NCBI RefSeq assembly: GCF_001651805.1 | Contig: NZ_CP015839.1 | Location: 1,302,001-1,366,000 of the forward strand | Direction of reading: 5' to 3' | DNA from: Marinobacterium aestuarii | Lineage (GTDB): Bacteria > Pseudomonadota > Gammaproteobacteria > Pseudomonadales > Balneatricaceae | DNA: 64,000 nt | Position numbers and translations under genes: made by a program | Part shown: positions 48,425 through 57,504 of the stretch, in pieces | How the letters are laid out: each line of letters begins with the position of its first letter | Position numbering within the stretch: position 1 is the stretch's first letter | The notes under the pieces: model-generated | Database searches by the model: none | What the model was told of the DNA's origin: nothing | The model's input: only the letters and a program-made list of their open reading frames with translations

Positions 48425-50368
48425 ATGACCACTGCACCCGTTACAAATGCACTGATGACCAGGGCATTTGAAACGCTTCAATCCACATTCGGTCTGACGG
48501 CCTTTCGTGACGGCCAGCAGGCCGCCATCGACAAGCTGCTGCAGGGTGAGTCGGTACTCACGGTCTTTCCCACCGGCGGCGGCAAGAGTCTGTGTTATCA
48601 GCTGCCGGCGCTGCTGATCGAGGGTCTGACGCTGGTGGTTTCCCCGCTGATCGCGCTGATGCAGGACCAGGTCGCGGCCCTGCACGCCAGGGGTATTGCC
48701 GCGGCGCGGCTGGATTCCAGTCGCAGCGGTGACGAGGTGCGCGAGATCTACCGTCAGTTGCGCAGCGGTGAGCTCAAGCTGCTGTACGTGGCGCCGGAGC
48801 GGCTGCAGAATTCGCGTTTTCTGGCGCTGTTGCAGGGGCTGCATATCGGCATGATGGCGGTAGATGAAGCCCACTGCATTTCCGAGTGGGGCCATAACTT
48901 TCGTCCCGACTATCTCAAGCTGGCGCAGCTGGCGCGGGATATAGGCGTGCAGCGGGTGCTGGCCCTGACCGCCACCGCGACGCCATCCGTGGCTGCGGAT
49001 ATCTGCCGCCAGTTCGCTATCCCTGCGAGCAATCATATCCACACCGGCTTCTACAGGGCCAATCTGGCCCTGGCGGTAACGCCCTGTCGCGATGCTGACA
49101 AGCTGCCGCTGTTGCTGCGTGCATTGCAGGTCGCCCCCGGCGACGCTTCCATTGTTTACGTTACGCTGCAGCAGCAGGCCGAAAGCCTGGCGGCACAGCT
49201 CCAAGGCGCCGGTATCCGCGCCCGGGCCTACCACGCTGGCATGAAACCCGAGGTGCGCGAGTCCATCCAGAACGCCTTTATGGCGGGGGAGGTCAGCACT
49301 GTGGTGGCGACCATCGCCTTTGGCATGGGTATCGACAAGGCCGACATCCGTGCCGTGTATCACTACAACCTGCCCAAGTCGCTGGAAAACTACATGCAGG
49401 AAATTGGCCGCGCCGGGCGTGATGGCGCGGCGTCGCGCTGCGAGCTGTTCGCCTGCCCGGACGATATCCGCGTACTGGAAAACTTCACCTATGGCGACAC
49501 GCCGGTGCCGCAGCATCTGGATGCGCTGATCGGGCATCTGCTGTCACTTGGCAATCCCTTCGATATCGCGGTCTATGACCTGTCAAACCAGTTCGATATA
49601 CGCCCGCTGGTGATCAATACGGTGCTCACCTACCTGGAGCTCGAAGGCGTGATCGCCGGCACCGGGCCTTTCTACAGCACTTACCAGATCCGCTTCGAGC
49701 TGCCCCAGGCGCAGCTGTTGCAGGGCTTTGATGCCGCTCGGGCCGAGTTTCTGCAACGGGTGTTTGCCAGCGGCAAGCAGGGGCGGATATGGCTGACGCT
49801 GGATGTTACCCATGCCGCCGAGGCGTTGGGCGAGCCGCGTGAACGCCTGCTCAAGGCGCTGCAGTATCTGGAGCAGCAGGGCAGTATTAGCACTCAGGTC
49901 AAGGGCGTGCGCCAGCAGTATCGCAGGCTGCAGACGCCGGACCTGGCGCAGCTCTGCGGGCGCCTGGGGCAGCTCTTTGCGAGGCGCGAAGAACAGAGCC
50001 TTTCCAGGTTGCGCCAGGTGCTGGACTATGCCGAGGATGCCCATTGCCTGCCGGCCCAGTTGTGCGGCTATTTCGGTGACAACCTCACCGAAGCCTGTGG
50101 TCAGTGCAGCAGCTGCCTGGAATCGGGCGCGCGCAGCCTGCCGACCCTGGCCGACGCGGCCATGAGTGCCGCCCAGCAACGCAGTATCGATTCCCTGATC
50201 GCAGAGGGCCAGGAGGCGCTACGCCACCCGCGCCAGCTGGCCCGTTTCCTCTGTGGCCTGTCGAGCCCGGCGACCTTTCGACTGCGCAAGCATCCGGCCT
50301 ATGGCAGCCTGAGTGCACAACCCTTCCAGCAGGTGCTTGAAGCTGTAGAGCGACGTTTGGGTGCTTAG
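48425..50368 (+). CDS. recQ: RecQ family ATP-dependent DNA helicase
   Basis: SF2 helicase of 647 aa. Motif I FPTGGGKSLCYQLPAL, motif II VDEAHCISEWGHNFRPDY (DEAH), motif VI IGRAGRDGAAS. The RecQ-C zinc site is visible as CGYFGD...CGQCSSC (about 540-560). The C-terminus (SSPATFRLRKHPAYGSL) is short and not a recognisable HRDC domain. Acts in recombination and fork repair. It follows pepQ by 35 bases with an own SD and is not functionally linked to the peptide module. Confidence 0.93.
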   Translation: MTTAPVTNALMTRAFETLQSTFGLTAFRDGQQAAIDKLLQGESVLTVFPTGGGKSLCYQLPALLIEGLTLVVSPLIALMQDQVAALHARGIAAARLDSSRSGDEVREIYRQLRSGELKLLYVAPERLQNSRFLALLQGLHIGMMAVDEAHCISEWGHNFRPDYLKLAQLARDIGVQRVLALTATATPSVAADICRQFAIPASNHIHTGFYRANLALAVTPCRDADKLPLLLRALQVAPGDASIVYVTLQQQAESLAAQLQGAGIRARAYHAGMKPEVRESIQNAFMAGEVSTVVATIAFGMGIDKADIRAVYHYNLPKSLENYMQEIGRAGRDGAASRCELFACPDDIRVLENFTYGDTPVPQHLDALIGHLLSLGNPFDIAVYDLSNQFDIRPLVINTVLTYLELEGVIAGTGPFYSTYQIRFELPQAQLLQGFDAARAEFLQRVFASGKQGRIWLTLDVTHAAEALGEPRERLLKALQYLEQQGSISTQVKGVRQQYRRLQTPDLAQLCGRLGQLFARREEQSLSRLRQVLDYAEDAHCLPAQLCGYFGDNLTEACGQCSSCLESGARSLPTLADAAMSAAQQRSIDSLIAEGQEALRHPRQLARFLCGLSSPATFRLRKHPAYGSLSAQPFQQVLEAVERRLGA

Positions 50369-50400
50369 CGGCTTGGCCGTCAGGTGCTATGGCGACGGCT

Positions 50401-50432
50401 GTTGGGTTTCGCTTCGCTGCACCGCAACCTAC
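50401..50432. repeat. REP-like short element
   Basis: GTTGGGTTTCGCTTCGCTGC followed by ACCGCAACCTAC resembles the small repeated intergenic elements (imperfect inverted repeat ending in AACCTAC) common in Pseudomonas-like genomes. Only one copy is seen in this window, in the recQ/PBP intergenic region. Confidence 0.35.
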
Positions 50433-50528
50433 TTGTACATTCCGTTTTTGTGGCGCGAAGAAGGCGTCAGGGGTGCTTGCAGGCTTTTGCAGGCGGTAGA
50501 GTCTGCGCGCCTGCAAACAGGTTAGACA

Positions 50529-53500
50529 TCAGTACGAGGTGGTCTGCAGTGGCAGCGGCGTTGCACACTGGCTGCCGGGTTGCAGGTAGGGTTGCAGGAT
50601 AGGCGCCATGCCCTTGAGCACCTGTACCGGCAGTGCCGAGGTGAACCTGAAGTCCTTGGCGTCACTGCCGGGCACGAAGGCGGTGAGGGTGCCGAAGTGG
50701 TTGGGCCCCAGGTAGAACACGAAGGTGGCGGTGCGGTTGAGCACGCGGGAATTGATCACATGGCCGCCACGGCCCACCTGCTCGATGCGGTTGTCACCGG
50801 TGCCGGTTTTGCCGCCCAGCGGTAACAGCTCGCCCTGGATGTCGGTAAAGGTGCCTTGCAGGCGCCTGGCAGTACCTCCTTCGACCACGGTGTTGAGCGC
50901 TGCGCGCAGGACCCTGGCGACCTCCGGCTGCATTACCCGCACACCACCGCTGGGGCGCTGACCCAGGCGAGTTTCATAAGGTGTGTCGGTGGCAAAGTCG
51001 AGCTGCTCGATGCGCAGGCTCGGCAGGCGCAGGCCATCGTTCATGATGATACCCATGAGTTCCGCCAGCGCCGCCGGGCGATCGCCGGAGCTGCCCAGCG
51101 CCGTGGCGAGCGACGGCACCAGGTGCTCGAACGGATAGCCCAGACGCTGCCAGCGCTCATGGATATCAAGGAAGGCTTCAACCTCCAGCATGGTGCGGAT
51201 GCGACTGTCGCGGGCACTTTTGTGGCGGGTGCGGAACAGCCAGCGGTACACATCCTGACGCTGGGTTTCGCTGGCATTGACGGCATCGCTGAAGGTGGCG
51301 ATGGAGTGCTCAAGCCGGTAGCGCAGCAGCCAGAGTTCCAGCGGGTGCACGCGGGCTATATAGCCCTGGTCGGTGAGGTTGAAGGCGCCGGGGCCGTATT
51401 TGCTGTACAGGCCGGTGAGCTCCTTGTCGGTCAGTTTTTCACCGGGCAGGCGTTCGCGCAAAAAAGTATCGAAGCTGGCCTGAGCGGCATCCGGCATCAG
51501 GTAGCGATGCACGGCGGCGAGGCGCACCGGGGTCTGGCGCAGGCCGTCGAGAAAGATGTCCAGCTGTTCCTGAGGTGTCTTGTTGTTGTATTTGCGCCAG
51601 AAACGCAGCAAAAACACGCGGCCTTCCTTGTCGGCGAAGCGACGCAGGTAACCCTCGCGGCGGGGATCCTGGTCGTCTTTCAGCAGTTCACCGGTATTGC
51701 CCGGGGCCTGATAGATGCTGTAACGCACCAGGTCGCGCAGCAGGCGCACGAAGGGCAGGTTGAGGGACTCGCGCACAGCATCGTTTACGGTGGCCTGGCG
51801 GCCGTTGTCCTCACTGCGAAAGTTGCTGAAGGTATGCAGGCCGCCGCCGGTGAAAAAGCGCTCGTAGGGGCTGGCGGAGTAGCGCCGCTCCATGGCGGCC
51901 TGAAGCATGGTTTCAAGGTCGGGGTCAAAACCCCGGGCCAGGTAGTCCTGCACCCAACGGGTCAGGTAGTCGTCTGCGGCAACCTCCACCGCCAGCAGCT
52001 CGGTGCGGCTGAGGCCGGCAAAGCGCTGATGCAGTTCGGCGATAACGCCCAGGTAGTGCGCCAGCACCCGCAGCTTGGCGGTGGAGCCCAGCTCAAGCTT
52101 GCTGCCCTCGTTGATGTCAAATGGCTGGTCGGTGTTGTCGGTCTGCACCCGCACGCGGTTGCCATCCGAGCTGCGCTCGAACAGGGTGAAGCTGTAGCGC
52201 ACCTGGTCGGTGTTGCTGGCCGACAGCAGCCGCTCGCCCAGCAGGCCTGTTTCGGTGGCGAAGGCCGGGTCTGCAAGGCGGCGCAGATACTGGCTGACAT
52301 CACGTTGCAACTGCCCGACGAGGGTGCTGCCGGCGACCAGGTCGAGCCGGTCGAGGTCGTACAGGGGCAGCCCCAGCAGGCTGGAGAGGCGGGTGCGGGC
52401 GACATTGATGCCCTTGCTGCTGTCGACCTGATGCTGAATCGGGGTGTTGATCCAGTCGCGGAATTCGACCTGCTGTTCCAGTGCCGCGCTGCGCAGGGCA
52501 TCATCGATCATGCCTGCCCGTGCCAGCAGGCGCACATGGCTGTCGGCGAGCTCGGCCAGATCGGAGCGGCCACGGTGGAGGTAATAGGAGGGTCTGCGCT
52601 GGGCGATCAGCAGTGACAGCACCTGGCGCAGCGCCAGACCGCGGGCCGCCAGGGTGGCGGCATCGGCGGGCTTGGCATCGTTGGCCGCGCCGAGCAACTG
52701 GTTGAGTTGGTCGAAGTCGGCGTTGAACCAGACCTTAAGGCCCGCCGCGAGACCATGCACTTCGCCATGCCCCGGCGCTGCGGCCAGGGGGACGGTGTTC
52801 AAATAATCGCGCACCACCCGCTGGCGCCACTCCAGCGTATCGGGCCCCTGCTGATAGGCGCGCACACTGGCCGAAAACATCTGGCGCAGCTTTTCATTGG
52901 GCGAGTCGGTCAGGCCTCTGGGGGAGTGGCGGTATTTTTCCAGCTGGGTCGCCAGAGTACTGCCGCCCGCCGAATCGCTGGCCAGGTCAAGGCGCTTTCC
53001 CAGCTGCGACAGTGCCGCCTTGACGAAGCGCGGCCAGTCGACGGCAGGGTTGGCGCGGGGCTGCGCCGGGTCCAGCAGGTCACGGTTTTCGATGAACAGC
53101 AGACTCTGCACCACCAGCGGGGGTATCACGGCAAAATTTGGATAATGCTGCTGCGGGTAGTCGAAGTTGTACAAAGGCTCCTTGCGACAGTCATAGATGG
53201 CCAGGCCCGTCTGGGATTTTTCCGGGTAGGGCACCGGCAGGCCGCGTTGGCCGTAACTAAGCAGTGGCTCGGAAAAACGCGTCTGTTGCAGAATCTCAAA
53301 GTTTTGCCGCTGCGCGCGCTGCAGCAGCTGTGGCAGACGTGCATATCCCATGCGCAGGTCAAACGGGCCGTGCTGGGGATAGAGGATGGCGTCACTGGGG
53401 CCGGGCTGCAACGTATATTGCAGCGTCTGGGCGTACCGGCTTAACTCCCGGGACTGCAGTTCAGCGGTGCGGATCTCGTGGGTCGCGAGCAGGCCGGCCA

Positions 53501-53645
53501 CGGCAGCGACTGTGACCATCGGGGAAACCCAGAACAGCAATATAGACCGCCAGCGGTGGGGCTTTTGCCTGGCCAGTGTCGCGGGGCTAATCCCCTTTTT
53601 CGTGCTGGCAGTCCCGCCTGCATCAGATTGCAAATACGCCCCCAT
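50529..53645 (-). CDS. Divergent class A penicillin-binding protein (1038 aa)
   Basis: Bifunctional-type peptidoglycan synthase, much longer than the usual 750-850 aa. A membrane anchor lies at about 35-55. The GT51 transglycosylase region is present but divergent: first glutamate E186 in FIENRDLLD, GGSTLATQLEK (227-237) for the usual GGSTITQQ, NEKLRQM, and DYLNTVPLA with GLAAGLKVWF. The transpeptidase domain has SxxK (STAK, 521-524), SxN (SLN, 627-629) and KTGT (946-949), so acylation by penicillins is expected. Insertions of unknown role separate the two domains and the SLN and KTGT motifs (roughly 300-500 and 640-890). Confidence 0.88.
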   Translation of the reverse strand: MGAYLQSDAGGTASTKKGISPATLARQKPHRWRSILLFWVSPMVTVAAVAGLLATHEIRTAELQSRELSRYAQTLQYTLQPGPSDAILYPQHGPFDLRMGYARLPQLLQRAQRQNFEILQQTRFSEPLLSYGQRGLPVPYPEKSQTGLAIYDCRKEPLYNFDYPQQHYPNFAVIPPLVVQSLLFIENRDLLDPAQPRANPAVDWPRFVKAALSQLGKRLDLASDSAGGSTLATQLEKYRHSPRGLTDSPNEKLRQMFSASVRAYQQGPDTLEWRQRVVRDYLNTVPLAAAPGHGEVHGLAAGLKVWFNADFDQLNQLLGAANDAKPADAATLAARGLALRQVLSLLIAQRRPSYYLHRGRSDLAELADSHVRLLARAGMIDDALRSAALEQQVEFRDWINTPIQHQVDSSKGINVARTRLSSLLGLPLYDLDRLDLVAGSTLVGQLQRDVSQYLRRLADPAFATETGLLGERLLSASNTDQVRYSFTLFERSSDGNRVRVQTDNTDQPFDINEGSKLELGSTAKLRVLAHYLGVIAELHQRFAGLSRTELLAVEVAADDYLTRWVQDYLARGFDPDLETMLQAAMERRYSASPYERFFTGGGLHTFSNFRSEDNGRQATVNDAVRESLNLPFVRLLRDLVRYSIYQAPGNTGELLKDDQDPRREGYLRRFADKEGRVFLLRFWRKYNNKTPQEQLDIFLDGLRQTPVRLAAVHRYLMPDAAQASFDTFLRERLPGEKLTDKELTGLYSKYGPGAFNLTDQGYIARVHPLELWLLRYRLEHSIATFSDAVNASETQRQDVYRWLFRTRHKSARDSRIRTMLEVEAFLDIHERWQRLGYPFEHLVPSLATALGSSGDRPAALAELMGIIMNDGLRLPSLRIEQLDFATDTPYETRLGQRPSGGVRVMQPEVARVLRAALNTVVEGGTARRLQGTFTDIQGELLPLGGKTGTGDNRIEQVGRGGHVINSRVLNRTATFVFYLGPNHFGTLTAFVPGSDAKDFRFTSALPVQVLKGMAPILQPYLQPGSQCATPLPLQTTSY

Positions 53646-54100
53646 TCAAGTGACCCTGATTCATACATCATGACTACCGATGTCAGTATAGTCATCACTG
53701 ACAACAATTTTTTTGTGCGGCGGAACAGGCTGGGTGTGCGCATCGGCAGCGATGCTGCGGCTCAGTGCGCTGTGCAGCCTTCTTCCTTGTATATCAATAG
53801 CATTGCGCCGGGGCTGTCCGCCAGAGGCCGGCGAGGAATATTTTTCGGCCAGCTCCTGGCCGTCTGTCTGGCGCCTTGCTGCGTTGCCGGGCTGCCTGAA
53901 TTCGAGTCCCTTTGCACAGGCTTTTCGCCGTATTGATCAGGCCAGTTCGGAAGTCTGGCTTGGTGTCGACGGGGCTTTTTTCGGCCCTCATCGGAGTGTG
54001 GTTCGCGGTCTTGTTTGTCGTCTGGTGGCAAGGGCGCTGGCGCTCGGGGGTAGGGCTTCCATACTGCAACTGTCATTTTGATGCATTGCGGGAAAGAATC
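53646..54100. promoter_or_regulatory. Divergent region between PBP and acyl-CoA ligase
   Basis: 455 bases without a supported gene. On the minus strand TATACT (plus 53685-53690) is a likely -10 for the PBP gene. It is covered by an inverted repeat, TGTCAGT (53681-53687) and ACTGACA (53697-53703). The rest shows no RNA gene or conserved frame. Confidence 0.45.
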
Positions 54101-55744
54101 ATGCCGACAAAAATAATTGAGCCCTGCGAGGGCGCCTATCAGTATCCACTTTTGATCAAGAGCCTGCTGCTGTCGGGGCAGCGTTATGCACAGCAGCGGG
54201 AAATCGTGCACGGGAGCAGGCGTTACAGCTACCGCGAGCTGAATCAACGCATCTGTCGTCTGGCCCATGTGCTTAGGGCGGCGGGCGTCGATGCTGGTGA
54301 CACTGTAGCGGTGATGGACTGGGACAGCCATCGTTATCTGGAGGCTTACTTCGCGGTGCCGATGATCGGTGCCGTGCTGCACCATGTCAATGTGCGCCTG
54401 AGCCCGGATCAGGTGGGCTATACCATGCGCCATGCCGAGGATAATCTGGTGCTGGTGCATGATGACTTTCTGCCGCTGATCGAGGCGCTGGCGCCGACGC
54501 TGCCGAGCGTGCGCGGCTATATCCAGCTCAGTGATGCCGCCAAGGTCGCAACCTGCACGCTGGCGCCGCTGGGCGAATACGAGGCCCTGCTGGCGGCAGC
54601 CGACAGCCAGTATGACTTTCCCGATTTTGATGAAAACTCCATTGCCACGACCTTCTATACCACCGGAACCACTGGCAATCCCAAGGGAGTCTGTTTCAGC
54701 CATCGCCAGCTGGTGCTGCATACGCTAAACATGACCACGACCCTGGCGGCCTACGAGGGCTTTGCGCTGCTGCGCTCTGAAGACGTCTATATGCCCATGA
54801 CGCCCATGTTCCATGTGCATGCCTGGGGTGTGCCCTATGCCGCCACCGCGCTTGGTGTAAAGCAGGTGTATCCGGGGCGCTATGACCCGGATCGACTGGT
54901 GCGGCTGTTCCGGGACGAAGGCGTGACCTTTTCCCACGGCGTGCCGACCGTGCTGCAGATGATTTTGAACTCTGAGGAAGCGGCCAAAACCGATCTCACT
55001 GGCTGGAAGCTGCTGACCGGCGGTGCGGCACCGACGCAGGGCATGGTGCGGCAGATGGCCGAACGCGGCATCCAGTTCTTTACCGGCTACGGTCTGTCCG
55101 AGAGCTGCCCGTTGCTGAGCGCCTCCTTCCTGACCCCGCAACAACATGATCTGCCGCTGGAGCAGCAACTGCCACTGCGCACATCCACCGGCGTGCCGGT
55201 GGGGTTGGTGGATCTGCATCTGGTGGATGCAACCGGGCAGCGGGTACCGGAAGATGGCAGCAGTATGGGCGAGATAGTGGTGCGGGCACCCTGGCTCACC
55301 CAGGGCTATTACCTCGATGCGCAAAAGGGGGCCGAACTTTGGCAGGGCGGCTGGATGCACACCGGCGATGTGGCCACTATAACGCCTGCCGGAGTGCTGC
55401 AGATTCGGGATCGCATCAAGGATGTGATCAAGACCGGCGGGGAGTGGGTGTCTTCGCTGCGGCTGGAAAACTTGATTAGCCAGCATACTGGGGTGGCCGA
55501 GGTCGCGGTGGTGGGCGTGCCGGATGCGCGCTGGGGTGAGCGTCCGCTGGCGCTGGTGGTCTTGGCGGCCGATGCGCAGCTTGAGCCGGGCGCGCTGGTG
55601 CAGCATCTGCAGCAGTTTGTCGGCAGTGGCGAGATCAGCAAGTGGGCCGTGCCGGACGAAATCCGCATCGTTGACGAGATCCCCAAAACCAGTGTGGGCA
55701 AGGTCAACAAGAAGCTGATTCGCGAGCAGCTGCAAGACGCCTGA
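54101..55744 (+). CDS. Medium/long-chain fatty-acid-CoA ligase (AlkK-like)
   Basis: AMP-forming acyl-CoA synthetase of 547 aa. P-loop TTGTTGNPKGV (about 187-197), FFTGYGLSESCP, the adenylate motif GGWMHTGDVATI and the catalytic lysine in KTSVGKVNKKLI near the C-terminus are intact. Closest type is the AlkK group that activates medium-chain fatty acids. The ATG at 54101 with GGAAAG upstream begins the family homology (MPTKIIEPCEGAYQYPLLI); the open frame to 53912 is rejected. Confidence 0.91.
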   Translation: MPTKIIEPCEGAYQYPLLIKSLLLSGQRYAQQREIVHGSRRYSYRELNQRICRLAHVLRAAGVDAGDTVAVMDWDSHRYLEAYFAVPMIGAVLHHVNVRLSPDQVGYTMRHAEDNLVLVHDDFLPLIEALAPTLPSVRGYIQLSDAAKVATCTLAPLGEYEALLAAADSQYDFPDFDENSIATTFYTTGTTGNPKGVCFSHRQLVLHTLNMTTTLAAYEGFALLRSEDVYMPMTPMFHVHAWGVPYAATALGVKQVYPGRYDPDRLVRLFRDEGVTFSHGVPTVLQMILNSEEAAKTDLTGWKLLTGGAAPTQGMVRQMAERGIQFFTGYGLSESCPLLSASFLTPQQHDLPLEQQLPLRTSTGVPVGLVDLHLVDATGQRVPEDGSSMGEIVVRAPWLTQGYYLDAQKGAELWQGGWMHTGDVATITPAGVLQIRDRIKDVIKTGGEWVSSLRLENLISQHTGVAEVAVVGVPDARWGERPLALVVLAADAQLEPGALVQHLQQFVGSGEISKWAVPDEIRIVDEIPKTSVGKVNKKLIREQLQDA

Positions 55745-55819
55745 AGCGACTGCGCTGGCGGTTCTTCAGGCACATCAGAGGCGGCGCTCTGGATAGCGGT
55801 GAAGCGCCTGTTTTTTATG

Positions 55820-56010
55820 CTATTCTTGCCGCCGAAATGTTGCGGACCGAGGCCACAAGCCCACCGCATCAGTAGCGAAATGACGGCGGTACCGGCAAGT
55901 CCGGTGCCGCCGTCATTGTGTGTGCAATTCAAATGGCTGCAGCCTATCGGCTCTGGCCCGACACACCTGCGTTATCCCGCCAGGTGCGTTGCAGATTCAG
56001 GAGACGTTTT
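55820..56010 (+). promoter_or_regulatory. Structured leader of the NSS symporter gene
   Basis: Between the ligase and symporter genes. TGCGG/CCGCA flank a small GGC/GCC hairpin (about 55841-55867). A very stable hairpin follows: AATGACGGCGGTACCGG (55879-55895) with CCGGTGCCGCCGTCATT (55901-55917), 16 of 17 pairs plus a G-U. No T-run follows. Could be a terminator of the ligase gene, an attenuator or part of a sensory leader RNA; I recognise no known riboswitch. Confidence 0.4.
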
Positions 56011-57417
56011 ATGTCCAGAATTGATTCGGTTCCGCGTTCCGATGCCGCCAGCAGCGGTGCTGTGACGCACCCTCAGTGGTCCTCCAGGCTGGCATTTATT
56101 CTTGCCGCCACGGGCTCCGCCGTTGGGCTGGGCAATATCTGGAAATTTCCCTATATCACCGGTGAAAACGGCGGCGGCGCCTTTGTGCTGGTGTACCTGC
56201 TGTGTATCCTGGTGGTGGGTCTGCCGATTCTGGCTGCAGAAATTTTGCTGGGGCGGCGCAGTGGCTGCAGTCCCATTCAGGGCATGGCACAGCTGGCCCG
56301 GCGCGATGGCGTGTCGGCGCGCTGGGGCTGGATGGCCTGGATCGGTTTTGTCGCGGCCTTTGTACTGTTGTCGTTTTATTCGGTGGTGGGCGGCTGGTCC
56401 CTGGCTTATGTCGGCCTTGCGGCTGAAGGGGCGTTCAGCGGTGCCGACGCCGCCACCATCGGCGGGATCTTTGGCCAGTTGCTGGAAGATCCCGTATTGC
56501 TGCTGCTGTGGCACAGCCTGTTCATGTTGCTGGTGGTGCTGATTGCCGGTAGCGGTGTGCGCGCCGGTATGGAACGCAGCATCAGGCTACTGATGCCGCT
56601 GCTGTTCGTGCTGCTGCTGGTGCTGGTGGGCTATGCGGCGGTGCGCGGCAACTTTGCTCAGGCACTGGGTTTCCTGTTTACACCGGATTTCAGCAAGCTG
56701 ACCACCGAAGGTGTCCTGACTGCGCTGGGCCATGCTTTCTTTACCCTCAGTACCGGTATTTGCGTGATGATGGCCTATGGCTCCTACCTGCCAAAAAACG
56801 TCAATATCGCCCGTACCGTGGTGACCATTGGTTTGCTGGATACGCTGGTGGCTTTGCTGGCGGGGCTGGCGATCTTTCCGCTGGTATTCGCCAACGGCCT
56901 TGAGCCAGGCGCGGGCCCAGGGCTGATTTTCGTGACCCTGCCGCTGGCCTTTGGCCAGATGACCGGCGGTGTGGTGTTTGGCACCCTGTTCTTTGTATTG
57001 CTGCTGGTGGCCGCCGTGACTTCGGCCATCTCCATGATTGAACCGGTGGTTGAATGGCTGGAAGACAAGGGGATTGGCCGCATGCTGGGCGCGCTTATGT
57101 CCGGTGCCATGATCTGGCTGCTGGGCATTTGCACGGTGCTGTCCTTCAATATCTGGGCGCAGTTTCATCCGCTGGATTTTCTCGCCCGCTTTGAGGGCAA
57201 GACGCTGTTCGACCTGTTCGATTTTCTGGTGTCGAATCTGGCGTTGCCGCTGGGGGGGCTGGCGATTGCGCTCTACGCCGGCTGGGCCATGAAGCCGCAA
57301 ACACTGCGCGAGGGTATCGGGCTGGGTGAGGGTCTTACTTTTCGGGTATTTCATTTCGTGCTGCGTTTTCTGAGCCCGGCGGCGGTGCTGGTGGTGTTTG
57401 TCTACAACCTTGGCTGA
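56011..57417 (+). CDS. Sodium-dependent symporter, NSS/SNF family
   Basis: Neurotransmitter:sodium symporter family protein (LeuT fold) of 468 aa with 11-12 helices. The first helix carries the conserved ATGSAVGLGNIWKFPYITGENGGGAF, including the Na+ and substrate sites; helix 6 region reads FFTLSTGICVMMAYGSYLP. Bacterial members import amino acids such as tryptophan, tyrosine or leucine with Na+; the substrate here is unknown. The start at 56011 has CAGGAGA upstream. It is the only gene of its unit. Confidence 0.93.
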   Translation: MSRIDSVPRSDAASSGAVTHPQWSSRLAFILAATGSAVGLGNIWKFPYITGENGGGAFVLVYLLCILVVGLPILAAEILLGRRSGCSPIQGMAQLARRDGVSARWGWMAWIGFVAAFVLLSFYSVVGGWSLAYVGLAAEGAFSGADAATIGGIFGQLLEDPVLLLLWHSLFMLLVVLIAGSGVRAGMERSIRLLMPLLFVLLLVLVGYAAVRGNFAQALGFLFTPDFSKLTTEGVLTALGHAFFTLSTGICVMMAYGSYLPKNVNIARTVVTIGLLDTLVALLAGLAIFPLVFANGLEPGAGPGLIFVTLPLAFGQMTGGVVFGTLFFVLLLVAAVTSAISMIEPVVEWLEDKGIGRMLGALMSGAMIWLLGICTVLSFNIWAQFHPLDFLARFEGKTLFDLFDFLVSNLALPLGGLAIALYAGWAMKPQTLREGIGLGEGLTFRVFHFVLRFLSPAAVLVVFVYNLG

Positions 57418-57504
57418 AGCCTGCCCAGGTTCGCGTACTTTTGCGGGGCTGGCAAAACTGCTAGTGTGACCTTCTTTTTGTGCTGAACAGGTTGAACCGC
57501 GACT

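Noticed and set aside
50856-52616. Open frame of 586 codons antisense to the PBP gene
   Set aside because: The minus strand has intact STAK, SLN and KTGT motifs in a continuous 1038-codon gene; the plus frame has none.
53912-54100. In-frame 63-residue N-terminal extension of the acyl-CoA ligase with a hydrophobic, membrane-like stretch
   Set aside because: Family homology starts at ATG 54101, which has its own SD. The extension is Arg/Trp-rich as expected from translating GC-rich intergenic DNA.
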